A stretch of DNA of 64,000 bases from Acidothermus sp. (lineage in GTDB: Bacteria > Actinomycetota > Actinomycetes > Acidothermales > Acidothermaceae), in the NCBI GenBank assembly GCA_023512015.1, contig JAIMAI010000005.1, positions 1 through 64,000 of the forward strand, written 5' to 3'. A model generated the notes under the pieces. That model was not told where the DNA came from and ran no database searches. It saw only the letters and a list, made by a program, of their open reading frames with translations. Both the position numbers and the translations under genes were made by a program. Positions 28,361 to 39,563 of the stretch are shown in pieces (positions within the stretch are counted from its first letter, which is position 1; the number at the start of each line of letters is the position of its first letter).

Positions 28361-30957
28361 GACGCCGCCACTGCCGCCGCCGGGCGAAGCTCCAGACCGC
28401 TCTTGTCGGAAGCCACGTCGATGACGACCGTGTCGCCGTCCCGCACCTCGCCGGAGAGCAGCGCCTTGGCGAGCCGGTCCCCGATGGCCGTTTGAATGAG
28501 GCGACGCAGCGGACGGGCGCCGTACACCGCGTCGTACCCGTTGATGGCCAGCCATTCTCGGGCTGCCGGGGTCACATCCAACGTGATGCGGCGATCGGCC
28601 AGCCGTTGCTGGAAACGTGCGATCTGCAGGTCGACGATGCGCGACAGTTCCTCGGTGCCGAGGGCATTGAAGATGATGATTTCGTCCAGCCGGTTCAGGA
28701 ATTCCGGCTTGAACGTCGCCCGTACGACCGCCATCACCGATTCCCGCTTCGCGTCGTCGTCCAACGTCGGATCGATGAGGTAATTCGACCCGAGGTTGGA
28801 GGTCAAGATGAGGATGGTGTTGCGGAAATCGACGGTATGGCCTTGGCCGTCGGTGAGCCGGCCGTCGTCCAGCACCTGGAGCAGGATGTCGAAGACCTCG
28901 ACGTGCGCTTTTTCGATTTCGTCGAGCAGGATGACGCAGTACGGACGCCGGCGCACCGCCTCGGTGAGCTGTCCCCCCTCCTCGTAGCCGACGTACCCCG
29001 GAGGCGCACCGATGAGGCGGGCGACCGAATGCTTCTCGGAGTATTCGCTCATATCGATGCGGACCATCGCCCGCTCGTCATCGAAGAGGAAATCGGCCAA
29101 GGCTTTCGCCAGCTCGGTCTTCCCGACACCGGTCGGGCCGAGGAAGAGAAACGAACCGGTGGGACGATCAGGGTCGGCGATCCCGGACCGAGCCCGGCGG
29201 ACGGCGTCGGCGACGGCCCGAACCGCATGCTCCTGGCCGACGACCCGCTTGCCGAGTTCTTCCTCCATGCGGAGCAATTTGCCGATCTCCCCTTCCAGTA
29301 GCCGACCCGCGGGGATACCGGTCCACGACGACACCACCTCGGCGATGTCGTCGGGTCCGACTTCTTCCTTCACCATCGGAGTTTCCCGGCCTTCCTCGGA
29401 GGCCTGTGCCGCCGCGAGCTCACGTTCGAGGGCGGGGATCTCGGCGTACATCAAACGCGACGCGGTCTCGAAATCGCCGTCGCGTTGCGCACGCTCGGCC
29501 TGGCTGCGCAGGTCGTCGAGCTTCTGTTTGAGTTCTCCGACCCGGTTGAGCGCGGATTTCTCCCGCTCCCAGCGCGCTATCAAGGCGTTCAGTTGCTCCT
29601 GTTTGTCGGCGAGTTCGCGGCGCAACCGTTCCAAGCGTTCCTTGCTGGCGGGATCGTCCTCGCGCGAGAGGGCCATCTCCTCCATCCGCATCCGGTCGAC
29701 GACGCGGCGCAGCTCGTCGATCTCGACCGGCCAGGAGTCGATTTCCATACGCAGTCGGCTGGCCGCCTCGTCCACCAAGTCGATCGCCTTGTCCGGCAGG
29801 AAACGCCCGCTGATGAACCGATGAGACAGGGTCGCGGCGGCGACCAGGGCAGCGTCGGAGATCTGCACCTTGTGGTGGGCCTCGTAGCGGGACTTCAAGC
29901 CGCGGAGGATCCCGATGGTGTCCTCGACGGAGGGCTCACCGACGTACACCGGCTGGAAGCGCCGCTCCAACGCGGGATCCTTCTCGATCCGCTCCCGATA
30001 TTCGTCGAGAGTGGTCGCGCCGACCATCCGCAGCTCGCCTCTGGCGAGCATCGGTTTGAGCATGTTCCCTGCGTCCATCGCCCCTTCAGCGGCGCCCGCT
30101 CCGACCACCGTGTGCAGTTCGTCGATGAACGTGATGATTTGGCCGTTGGACTCCTTGATTTCGTTGAGTACGGCCTTGAGGCGTTCCTCGAATTCGCCGC
30201 GGTATTTCGCCCCGGCGACCATCGCCCCGAGGTCGAGTGCCACGAGACGCTTGCCGCGCAACGACTCGGGAACGTCGCCGGCCACGATCCGCTGAGCCAG
30301 TCCTTCGACAATTGCCGTCTTCCCGACCCCAGGCTCCCCGATCAATACCGGATTGTTCTTCGTCCGCCGCGACAAAACCTGGATCACCCGCCGGATTTCC
30401 GCGTCCCGTCCGATGATGGGATCGAGCTGGCCCTTGCGGGCTTTCTCGGTGAGGTCGACTCCGTATTTCTCCAGCGCCTGGTAGGTGGATTCCGGATCGG
30501 GGCTGGTCACCCGCGCGTGCCCGCGCACCTTCTCGAAGGCCGCCAGCAGGTTCTCCGGAGTGGCACCGTGACGGCGGAGCAAGGAGGCAACCGTGCCACC
30601 TTCCCGCGCGATCCCCACCAGCAGGTGCTCGGTGGAGACGTATTCGTCACCGAGATCGGTAGCTTCCCGTGCCGCCGCATTCAAGACCTGGATGGAAGGG
30701 CGGTCCAAGCCCGGCGGAGCGACGGTCGCACCGGTGGCTCTCGGCAGGCGGTCGAGGATTTCGCGGAGTTCGGCGCGAACCGTTGCCGGATTGGCGCCGA
30801 CAGCCCGCAGCAGCGGGGCGGCGGTGCCGTCGGACTGGGAGAGCAGCGCATCGAGGATGTGTGCCGGTTCCACGTGCGGATGACCGGCGTCGGCTGCCGC
30901 CCGCGCCGCCTCGGTCAGTGCTTCCTGGCTCTTCGTCGTCAGCTTGTAACCGTCCAT
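28357..30957 (-). CDS. clpB: ATP-dependent disaggregase ClpB
   Basis: An 866-residue Hsp104/ClpB chaperone: N-terminal Clp repeats, first AAA+ domain (Walker [14 protein letters not shown]), coiled-coil M-domain (about residues 410-530, rich in E/R/K), second AAA+ domain ([13 protein letters not shown], arginine finger and sensor blocks) and C-terminal cap. It works with DnaK to resolubilise aggregates. Its ATG shares a base with the hspR stop (TGATG at 30955-30959), so it is the last gene of the dnaK operon and falls under HspR. Confidence 0.97.
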   Translation of the reverse strand: MDGYKLTTKSQEALTEAARAAADAGHPHVEPAHILDALLSQSDGTAAPLLRAVGANPATVRAELREILDRLPRATGATVAPPGLDRPSIQVLNAAAREATDLGDEYVSTEHLLVGIAREGGTVASLLRRHGATPENLLAAFEKVRGHARVTSPDPESTYQALEKYGVDLTEKARKGQLDPIIGRDAEIRRVIQVLSRRTKNNPVLIGEPGVGKTAIVEGLAQRIVAGDVPESLRGKRLVALDLGAMVAGAKYRGEFEERLKAVLNEIKESNGQIITFIDELHTVVGAGAAEGAMDAGNMLKPMLARGELRMVGATTLDEYRERIEKDPALERRFQPVYVGEPSVEDTIGILRGLKSRYEAHHKVQISDAALVAAATLSHRFISGRFLPDKAIDLVDEAASRLRMEIDSWPVEIDELRRVVDRMRMEEMALSREDDPASKERLERLRRELADKQEQLNALIARWEREKSALNRVGELKQKLDDLRSQAERAQRDGDFETASRLMYAEIPALERELAAAQASEEGRETPMVKEEVGPDDIAEVVSSWTGIPAGRLLEGEIGKLLRMEEELGKRVVGQEHAVRAVADAVRRARSGIADPDRPTGSFLFLGPTGVGKTELAKALADFLFDDERAMVRIDMSEYSEKHSVARLIGAPPGYVGYEEGGQLTEAVRRRPYCVILLDEIEKAHVEVFDILLQVLDDGRLTDGQGHTVDFRNTILILTSNLGSNYLIDPTLDDDAKRESVMAVVRATFKPEFLNRLDEIIIFNALGTEELSRIVDLQIARFQQRLADRRITLDVTPAAREWLAINGYDAVYGARPLRRLIQTAIGDRLAKALLSGEVRDGDTVVIDVASDKSGLELRPAAAVAAS

Positions 30958-31514
30958 CAGCGTCCTCCTCCCCCGATGGTCTGCGGGTTGGTGGGGGTGG
31001 GCTCACGAGACCCGCCCTCGGGTTGTTCGTCGCGCCGAGACGCCGGGGTGTCGACCAGGATCTCGGCGGTGATGACGTCCGCCTCGTTCACCGCGGATGC
31101 TGCTGCCGTCGTCCACGCGGGTTTCCACGCCAGCACCATCGCGCGGGAACGGGGACGAGGCACGAGCTCACGGCGGTAGCTCGCGTGCACGGCCGCGACT
31201 TCGTCGACCACTCGCGCCTCGGCGGCCTCCAATGCGACCTGCAGCTCCACGATTTGGCGGCGTAATGCGTTCACCTCGTTTTCGAGTTCGAGTATCCGTT
31301 TGATACCCGCAAGATTTATCCCCTCCTGAGAAAGCTTCTGCACCTCACGGAGTTGGCGAATGTCGCGGGCCGAGTACCGCCGACCCCGGCCGCTGGTTCG
31401 ACCCGGGGAGACCAAACCCAGTCGGTCGTAGGCGCGTAGCGTTTGCGGGTGCAGACCGGCGAGCTGAGCCGCAACGGAAATGACGAAGACGGGCGTGGTG
31501 TCGTCGTCCAGCAT
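30957..31514 (-). CDS. hspR: Heat-shock repressor HspR (MerR family)
   Basis: A 185-residue MerR-type regulator: helix-turn-helix [21 protein letters not shown], wing with [12 protein letters not shown], then a coiled coil ([20 protein letters not shown]). HspR represses dnaK operons with DnaK as co-repressor by binding HAIR elements; one is found at 35343-35360. The tail beyond about residue 115 is longer than in streptomycete HspR and is low-complexity. It starts directly after the dnaJ stop (TGAATG). Confidence 0.95.
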   Translation of the reverse strand: MLDDDTTPVFVISVAAQLAGLHPQTLRAYDRLGLVSPGRTSGRGRRYSARDIRQLREVQKLSQEGINLAGIKRILELENEVNALRRQIVELQVALEAAEARVVDEVAAVHASYRRELVPRPRSRAMVLAWKPAWTTAAASAVNEADVITAEILVDTPASRRDEQPEGGSREPTPTNPQTIGGGGR

Positions 31515-32657
31515 TCATCGGCCTCCTACCAGCAAATGTGCGCGCGGGTTCTCGTCTTTGGTGGCGGCCTGATAGGCCTCCAGTGCTTCTCTTGCCGCGC
31601 TCGACAACTTGTGGGGGACGACGACCTCGACGGTCACCAAGAGGTCGCCCCGCGACCCGTCGCGGCGTGGCGCACCCTTACCGCGAACCCGTAGCACGCG
31701 GCCGCTGGAGGTGCCGGGTGGCAGCTTCACGGTGACGGGTCCGTCGAGAGTCGGGACTTCTATCGCGGCACCCAGAGCGGCTTCGGGGAAGGTGACCGGA
31801 ACGGTGACCGTCAGGTTCGGACCCGATCGCCCGAAAATAGGGTGAGGCCGCACGTGCACGAGGACCAGAAGGTCTCCTGCCGGCCCCCCGTTCTCTCCGG
31901 GAGCACCGCGTCCCTTCAAGCGGATGCGTTGTCCATCCTCGACTCCGGCCGGGATGCGCACCTGAATGCTGCGGACGCTGGTGGCCCGCCCGCTGCCGTG
32001 GCAACTCGGGCACGGGTCGTCGACGACAAGCCCGCGGCCACGGCATTCGCGACACGGTTCGGAGAACGCAAACCCCCCTGCGCTTCGGGAAACCATTCCG
32101 GTACCGGAGCAGGCCGGGCAGACGCGCGGCACCGTGCCGGCGCGTGCGCCGGTTCCGCGGCACGACGGGCACGGGCCGGGACTGGTCAGTCGAATCGGTA
32201 CGGTGACGCCGCGAATCGCGTCGACGAAATCGATGGTGATTTCCGTCTCGACGTCCGCGCCTCTTCGCGGCTGTGCCCGGCGCGTGCGCCCTCCGAAGAT
32301 TCCGCCGAGGATGTCGCCCAGTCCCCCCGTCTGGAATCCTCCCAAGAGGTCGCCGAGGTCGAACGGAAATCCTCCGCCCGTTCCGGTTCCGGCTCCGGTG
32401 GGGATGCGGAAACCGCCGCTTCCGAATAGGGAACGTGCTTCGTCGTACTCCTTGCGGCGTTTTTCGTCGGAGAGGACGTCGTACGCCTCCGATATCTCCT
32501 TGAACCGTTCCTCGGCTTTGGGATCTCCTTTGTTCGCATCGGGGTGATATTGCCGGGCGAGCTTCCGGTACGCCTTCTTTATCTCCGCGGTCGATGCGTC
32601 CTTGGGGACGCCGAGGATTTTGTAGTAGTCCTTTTCGATGAAGTCGCGCGTGCTCAT
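31515..32657 (-). CDS. dnaJ: Chaperone DnaJ
   Basis: A 380-residue type I J-protein: J-domain with YHPDANKGD, Gly/Phe-rich region (about 75-115), four zinc-binding CxxCxGxG repeats ([32 protein letters not shown]), and the substrate-binding C-terminal domains. It stimulates DnaK ATPase. No ribosome site stands directly before ATG 32657. Instead a 12-codon open frame with a strong site ends in ATGA over this start, suggesting translational coupling. Confidence 0.96.
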   Translation of the reverse strand: MSTRDFIEKDYYKILGVPKDASTAEIKKAYRKLARQYHPDANKGDPKAEERFKEISEAYDVLSDEKRRKEYDEARSLFGSGGFRIPTGAGTGTGGGFPFDLGDLLGGFQTGGLGDILGGIFGGRTRRAQPRRGADVETEITIDFVDAIRGVTVPIRLTSPGPCPSCRGTGARAGTVPRVCPACSGTGMVSRSAGGFAFSEPCRECRGRGLVVDDPCPSCHGSGRATSVRSIQVRIPAGVEDGQRIRLKGRGAPGENGGPAGDLLVLVHVRPHPIFGRSGPNLTVTVPVTFPEAALGAAIEVPTLDGPVTVKLPPGTSSGRVLRVRGKGAPRRDGSRGDLLVTVEVVVPHKLSSAAREALEAYQAATKDENPRAHLLVGGR

Positions 32658-32692
32658 GCGTCACGTCGGACGCACGGACCCTGCGTGGCCAT
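32654..32692 (-). CDS. Possible 12-residue leader ORF coupled to dnaJ
   Basis: A short frame ([12 protein letters not shown]) starts at ATG 32692 behind a strong ribosome site (AGGAGG eight bases upstream) and stops in a TGA that overlaps the dnaJ ATG (ATGA, 32654-32657). DnaJ has no ribosome site of its own, so ribosomes finishing this frame could reinitiate on dnaJ. Whether the peptide has any function is unknown. Confidence 0.45.
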   Translation of the reverse strand: MATQGPCVRRDA

Positions 32693-32776
32693 CGGCGTCC
32701 CCTCCTCCCTTCCCAGAGATCACCGCTGCGAGTACTCCTGTCGCCGTCCGTTCGGCGGGCCGCACGTCCTCTTGGC

Positions 32777-33477
32777 TCAGGTTTCTTGCCCTTCCGACAA
32801 GGGTTGCTGCGTGTTCGGCTCGCCGCCGGACGCAGGCGATCCGCCGGTGGCGGGCGACTCGCTGCCGCCCTGCGGGGCCTCCGGCAAGGCGACCGTCGGC
32901 TCGGCGACCGCGACGCGCGCCGGACGGACCAGCAGGCCCGCGTAGGTGTACCCGGGCGCGAAGACCTCCACCACGGTCGGTTGGGAAACCTCGTCGGAGT
33001 ACGAATGCATCAACGCTTCGTGGCGGGTCGGGTCGAACGGATCGCCTACGTCGCCGAAGGCGACGAGACCCAACTTGGCCACCGCCGCCTCGAGGGCTTC
33101 CGCGACCTGCTTGAACCCGCCTTCGAGCTCGCCATGCGCTCGGGCACGCCCGATGTCGTCGAGTACCGGTAGCAGGGCAGAGAGGGCGTCTGCGACCGCG
33201 CGATCGCGGACCAACGCTCGGTCCCGTTCTACCCGCTTCCGGTAGTTGGCGTATTCCGCCTGCAAACGTTGGAGATCCGAGGTTCGTTCCGCGACCAGAG
33301 CTTGGAGCCTGGCGTTCTCCGCGCGCAGTTCTTCCCCCTCCTTGCCGTCGGTGGGTGGCATCTGCGACTCGGTGGACGGCGGACTCGATCCGGCCGCCGG
33401 AGTTCCGGGGACGGCCCCTGCGACCGGATCGAAACGTACCCGCCGCTTGTCACGCACCACGGGTTGCTCGTGTTCGG

Positions 33478-33481
<4 letters not shown>
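32777..33481 (-). CDS. grpE: Nucleotide exchange factor GrpE
   Basis: A 234-residue GrpE: disordered acidic/Pro-rich N-terminus, long coiled coil (about residues 50-100), then the conserved block [27 protein letters not shown] and the beta-wing ending in [16 protein letters not shown]. It dimerises and releases ADP from DnaK. The GTG start overlaps the dnaK stop (GTGA). The long low-complexity tail with Gly/Ser/Pro is normal in actinobacteria. Confidence 0.95.
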
Positions 33482-35325
<1,844 letters not shown>

Positions 35326-35342
35326 GGATGCTCCCTCCAAAG

Positions 35343-35387
35343 TTGAGTCGTCTCGACTCATATTATGTGAGCCAGCCCGTTCATCAA
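35343..35387 (-). promoter_or_regulatory. dnaK promoter with HspR (HAIR) operator
   Basis: TTGAGT-N7-ACTCA (35343-35360) matches the HAIR inverted repeat CTTGAGT-N7-ACTCAAG except for the outermost bases. On the minus strand a -35 TTGATG (35382-35387) and -10 TAATAT (35360-35365) lie 16 bases apart immediately upstream, so bound HspR would cover the transcription start. Confidence 0.85.
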
Positions 35388-35444
35388 ACAGATCTTTTTC
35401 TTGATTTCGAGGCCTGGCAGGCCGCTCCCGTCGGTGATCGCCTC

Positions 35445-35450
35445 TACAGT
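35445..35450 (+). promoter_or_regulatory. -10 hexamer TACAGT of the M48-like gene
   Basis: TACAGT ends seven bases before GTG 35458 and points to a leaderless transcript divergent from dnaK. Confidence 0.45.
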
Positions 35451-35457
35451 CGAGACC

Positions 35458-36639
35458 GTGGCTCCGGGCCCCCGTACCCCGACCGCCCGCCTAGACGGGG
35501 CCTACCAGGCGGCGACCCAGCTCGCCCGGGTGCGGCCAGCCGACGGAACGCGGCGACCGTCTTCCCTGCGGCTCCTTGCCCTCACCGCCTCCGCATACGC
35601 GATCACTACGGTCCTGCTCGGCGTCGCCGCGGTATTCGTGCTCACCCGACCCATCACTCCGGTGCTCAGTTGGATCGCAGCAGTGGCAATCGCCGCGCTC
35701 GCGCTGCGCACGGCGCCGTGGCCGCCGTCCCGGCGACAGCTCCGCTTGGCCGAACCGGCGGTTGCTCCCCGGCTCTTCGCCGCTCTCGCCGAACTGTGCA
35801 AACACACGGGGCTTCCGGACGTCGATCAGGTGGCCGTCGTTTTCGACGATCTCATCGACCTACGCACCTTTGGATGGGCGAACCGGCGGGTATTGATCCT
35901 CGGCTTGCCGCGCTGGGCGGCCTCCACCCCGGAGGAGCGAGGCTGCATCCTCGTCCACCACCTCGCGCACGGATGGTCCCCCCGGCAGCCGGGATGGCCT
36001 CCCGACCCTCGCGGGAATCGCTGGATCCGCTGCGCGCAGGCCGGCATCGCCCGGTGGTGTCACGCCATGCGGCCGCTGACTCCCCAGGAGGTGGCGCGTC
36101 CGCGTCGCGGCGCAGGCCCCGGCCCGCGCCGATCGACGTTCACCTTGACCGTGACCAACGCTCTCGTGACGCTTCCGTATCGCTTGACCTGTCGCTGGCG
36201 GGAAGCGCTCGAAGCGGAGATCGTTTGCTGCGCCCAGGCTGCCGATCATGCGGCGGACGCGTTGACGGCTCGTCTGCTGGGGGCGGAGCGCACGGCACGC
36301 TGGCTGCGCAGTTATCGCTGGCGGGACGACCTTCGCCGGTGGCTGCGCCGGCAGGCCGAACGCGACGTCGAGCCGGACCTGGCCGAATTGTCCGTCCTCG
36401 CGCAGCGTTGGCGTGCCGCCGCAGAGGGAGACGGTGCTTCGGCAGATCGCGCGGACGAACTCCACGCCGCCACCGTCTTGCGGTTGGACGCCGTTGGCGT
36501 ATCGGGGGGTGCCTCGGCTTCGGAGGAGAAACCCGACCTCGAGCAGATTCTCGCTGCGCTGGATGCGTGGACGATCGAGGAACTTCGCGCTGCTTACCGG
36601 GGCGGCATTTCGCGGCGAGCCGTACGGCTCCCCCGATGA
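35458..36639 (+). CDS. M48-like membrane protein with degenerate active site
   Basis: A 393-residue protein with two N-terminal hydrophobic helices (about residues 38-85) and a body laid out like an M48/HtpX zinc peptidase. The zinc motif reads HHLAH (about residues 167-171), so the catalytic Glu of HEXXH is replaced by His, and the downstream EAD-type third-ligand block is also altered ([15 protein letters not shown]). It is probably catalytically dead or a regulatory pseudo-protease. GTG 35458 is chosen from the -10 upstream; TTG 35401 is an alternative. It is divergent from dnaK. The family assignment is by pattern only. Confidence 0.65.
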   Translation: MAPGPRTPTARLDGAYQAATQLARVRPADGTRRPSSLRLLALTASAYAITTVLLGVAAVFVLTRPITPVLSWIAAVAIAALALRTAPWPPSRRQLRLAEPAVAPRLFAALAELCKHTGLPDVDQVAVVFDDLIDLRTFGWANRRVLILGLPRWAASTPEERGCILVHHLAHGWSPRQPGWPPDPRGNRWIRCAQAGIARWCHAMRPLTPQEVARPRRGAGPGPRRSTFTLTVTNALVTLPYRLTCRWREALEAEIVCCAQAADHAADALTARLLGAERTARWLRSYRWRDDLRRWLRRQAERDVEPDLAELSVLAQRWRAAAEGDGASADRADELHAATVLRLDAVGVSGGASASEEKPDLEQILAALDAWTIEELRAAYRGGISRRAVRLPR

Positions 36640-36762
36640 CGGCTGTTCCGTTCCCGACGCGGGTGTCGGAGCGGGGACACGCGGGCGACCTACCGCCGCG
36701 GCCGCGGATCTGCGGCACGATGACCGGGACGGCATGTGGCGACGTACGCCGAGGAGGCCCTC

Positions 36763-38811
36763 ATGCGTCTGGTCATCGGGTTGGTGTTCACAGCAGTGGG
36801 GCTGGCGGTTGCAGGATGGCGGTTGAGTTGGCTGGCCCGGCGGGTTCTGACCGGGGGGTCACCCGCCGAGCGGTTGGGCGACGCCCGGGTGAGTGCCGTC
36901 AAAGGGGTGAGAGGGGTCCTGAGCGAGGTCTTCGGGCAACGCCGCCTCGTGCGTTGGCGCTGGCCCGGGTGGGCCCATGCGGCAACGTTCTGGGGATTCG
37001 TGGTATTGCTCGCGACCATTGCCGAGACCTACGGCGATTTGGTGGATCCGCGCTTCGGCCTCGGACACTGGGCTGGGTTGGGTTTTCTCGAAGACGTCTT
37101 TTCGGTCGCGGTGTTGGCTTCTCTCGTGGTCTTCACCGTGATCCGCTACCGGCACACACCACGTCGCATGGGGCGGTGGTCTCGTTTCTACCGTTCCCAT
37201 ACCGGTACTGCATGGGCGATCCTTGCGATGATTTTCGCCGTCGTCGCCACGCTGTTGGTCTATCGCGGTGCGCAGATGAACACCGGCCATTTCCCGTATC
37301 GGCCGTACCGCTGGTCCTTCGCCAGCTGGCTCGTCGCACGGGCCCTGCCCGCCGGCCAGGTGAACGAGGCGCTCGAGACCATTTTCGTCCTCGCGCAAAT
37401 CGCCGTGATAATGGGGTTCGCCGTACTTCTCGCCTTCTCGAAACACCTGCACATCGTCGCGGCACCCGTCAACGTCTTCTTCGCTCGTTCTCCCGACGGC
37501 CTGGGACCGCTGATGCCGGTGGTCTCCGGTGATCATGTCGTCGATTTCGCCGATCCGCGGGACGACGACCGCTTCGGCCTCGGAACCGTCGACGACTTGA
37601 CGTGGAAAGGCCGACTGGATTTGCTGAGCTGTACCGAATGCGGGCGCTGCCAGTCACAATGCCCGGCATGGAACACCGAGAAGCCGCTGAATCCCAAACT
37701 CATCATCACGGATCTGCGCGATGCGCTGCTCGCGAAGAGAGCCGACGGTGAGCCCCGGCCGCTCGTCGGATCCGGCGGCCCCGGCGTCATCGACCCGGAA
37801 GCGCTCTGGGCCTGCACGAATTGTGGGGCCTGCGTGCACGAGTGCCCGGTGGACATCGAACACCTCGACCACATCACCGGCATGCGCCGCCACCAGGTAC
37901 TCGTCGAGTCGAATTTCCCCGCCGAAGCGACGACGATGCTGCGCAATCTCGAAGAGCGCGGCAACCCGTGGGGAATGCCGTCGGCGGCTCGCTTGGCGTG
38001 GACCGACGGACTGCCGGTCGAGGTTCGTGTCGCCACCCCGAGTCGGCCCCTGGACGACGTCGACTACCTGTGGTGGGTGGGATGCGCCGGCGCCTTCGAC
38101 GACCGAGCCAAACGGGCCACACGGGCGTTGGCCGAACTCCTGACCCGTGCGGGAGTGCGCTTCGCCGTCCTGGGAACGACGGAGACCTGCAGCGGGGATC
38201 CCGCGCGCCGACTCGGCAACGAATTCCTCTTCCAGACATTGGCCCGACACAACATCGAAACCCTCGACGCGGTTGCGCCGCCGTCCATCCTCACCGGTTG
38301 TCCGCACTGCTTCAACACCCTTGCCCGCGAGTACCCGCAACTCGGTGGCCGCTATCGGGTCGTACACCATTCGCAGCTCTTGGCGGAGCTGCTGGCCTCC
38401 GGCCGATTGAACCCTGCACGGCCCCTCGGCGACAGGGTCACCTACCACGATCCGTGTTTTCTCGGCAGACACAACAAGATTTACCGCCAGCCGCGCCACC
38501 TCCTCGACCTGCTCGGGGATTGCCGTGTGGAAATGCCCCGGCACGGTGAGCGTAGTTTCTGTTGCGGCGCCGGGGGCGCGCGCATGTGGCTGGAGGAACG
38601 CGTCGGACGGCGTATCAACCACACGCGCATCGACGAAGCGCTTGCACTCCAGCCGGACGTCGTCGCCACCGCCTGCCCCTACTGCACGATCATGCTGGGT
38701 GATGCGGTGCGCGACCGCAGCGCGGACGGCGTCGCCGTCCGCGACATCGCGGAATTGCTGCGTTCGGCGTTGGACCCGCAGGGAAATGGAAAAGGAGCAG
38801 CCGACGCCTGA
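36763..38811 (+). CDS. Membrane-bound (Fe-S) oxidoreductase, HdrC/D-like with CCG domains
   Basis: A 682-residue protein: about six transmembrane helices in the first 240 residues (resembling the NarI/HdrE cytochrome part), two [4Fe-4S] motifs CTECGRCQSQCP and CTNCGACVHECP (about residues 290-301 and 351-362), then two CCG cysteine-rich domains with GCPHCF, YHDPCFLGRHN and CCGAGG. This fits the FadF/Rv0338c group, thought to pass electrons from acyl-CoA or related dehydrogenases to quinones. ATG 36763 has AGGAGG upstream; GTG 36736 is less likely. It is alone in its transcription unit. Confidence 0.87.
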   Translation: MRLVIGLVFTAVGLAVAGWRLSWLARRVLTGGSPAERLGDARVSAVKGVRGVLSEVFGQRRLVRWRWPGWAHAATFWGFVVLLATIAETYGDLVDPRFGLGHWAGLGFLEDVFSVAVLASLVVFTVIRYRHTPRRMGRWSRFYRSHTGTAWAILAMIFAVVATLLVYRGAQMNTGHFPYRPYRWSFASWLVARALPAGQVNEALETIFVLAQIAVIMGFAVLLAFSKHLHIVAAPVNVFFARSPDGLGPLMPVVSGDHVVDFADPRDDDRFGLGTVDDLTWKGRLDLLSCTECGRCQSQCPAWNTEKPLNPKLIITDLRDALLAKRADGEPRPLVGSGGPGVIDPEALWACTNCGACVHECPVDIEHLDHITGMRRHQVLVESNFPAEATTMLRNLEERGNPWGMPSAARLAWTDGLPVEVRVATPSRPLDDVDYLWWVGCAGAFDDRAKRATRALAELLTRAGVRFAVLGTTETCSGDPARRLGNEFLFQTLARHNIETLDAVAPPSILTGCPHCFNTLAREYPQLGGRYRVVHHSQLLAELLASGRLNPARPLGDRVTYHDPCFLGRHNKIYRQPRHLLDLLGDCRVEMPRHGERSFCCGAGGARMWLEERVGRRINHTRIDEALALQPDVVATACPYCTIMLGDAVRDRSADGVAVRDIAELLRSALDPQGNGKGAADA

Positions 38812-38831
38812 GGGGACGGACGGTGGTCGGC

Positions 38832-39407
38832 TCACACCTTGGTGCGGTGGAAATTCTGCCAACTACGGCTCGGGGTAGGTCCCCGCTGGCCCTGATAGCG
38901 AGACCCGTAGATCGCTGAGCCGTAGGGATGCTCGGCGGGTGACGACGTCCGGAACAAGCACAGTTGTCCGATCTTCATGCCCGGCCACAGCTTGATGGGC
39001 AACGTGGCCACGTTGGACAGCTCGAGGGTCACGTGGCCGCTGAATCCGGGATCGATCCATCCCGCAGTGGAGTGGGTGAGCAGTCCGAGTCGTCCGAGGC
39101 TCGACTTGCCCTCGAGTCGCCCCGCGAGATCGTCGGGCAAGGTGATGACTTCGTAAGTACTCGCGAGCACGAATTCGCCCGGATGGAGGATGAACGGGTC
39201 ATCTCCGTCCGGCTCGACCAGCCTGGTGAGGTCGGGCTGTTCGAGAGCCGGGTCGATGTGTGGATACCGGTGATTCTCGAAGACCCGGAAGTACTTGTCG
39301 AGCCGCACGTCGATACTCGACGGCTGGATCATCGCCGGGTCGAGAGGGTCGATCACCACGCGACCGGCTTCGATTTCGGCGCGAATGTCGCGGTCGGAGA
39401 GGAGCAC
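38832..39407 (-). CDS. dcd: dCTP deaminase (bifunctional dCTP deaminase/dUTPase type)
   Basis: A 191-residue trimeric dUTPase-fold enzyme. Motifs: [43 protein letters not shown] with the catalytic Glu/Arg region, and KIGQLCLF. Actinobacterial Dcd enzymes convert dCTP directly to dUMP. GTG at 39407 lies six bases after TAGATT (39414-39419, minus strand), suggesting a leaderless mRNA. Convergent with the Fe-S oxidoreductase, 20 bases apart. Confidence 0.95.
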   Translation of the reverse strand: MLLSDRDIRAEIEAGRVVIDPLDPAMIQPSSIDVRLDKYFRVFENHRYPHIDPALEQPDLTRLVEPDGDDPFILHPGEFVLASTYEVITLPDDLAGRLEGKSSLGRLGLLTHSTAGWIDPGFSGHVTLELSNVATLPIKLWPGMKIGQLCLFRTSSPAEHPYGSAIYGSRYQGQRGPTPSRSWQNFHRTKV

Positions 39408-39413
39408 GCGCGC

Positions 39414-39419
39414 AATCTA
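39414..39419 (-). promoter_or_regulatory. -10 hexamer TAGATT of dcd
   Basis: On the minus strand TAGATT ends six bases before the dcd GTG. Confidence 0.5.
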
Positions 39420-39563
39420 TCGGTTCGAGGTCCGACGTGCGTAGCGAGCCGCGGGCACGCGGCCGTTCGTCCGATCTCTGCAATCGCCCGCAAGGCGGCG
39501 CGGCCGTCGCTACGATCACGCCGATAGCTAGGGACGAGCCGACGCCGCGAGGGGAGTTCGGAG

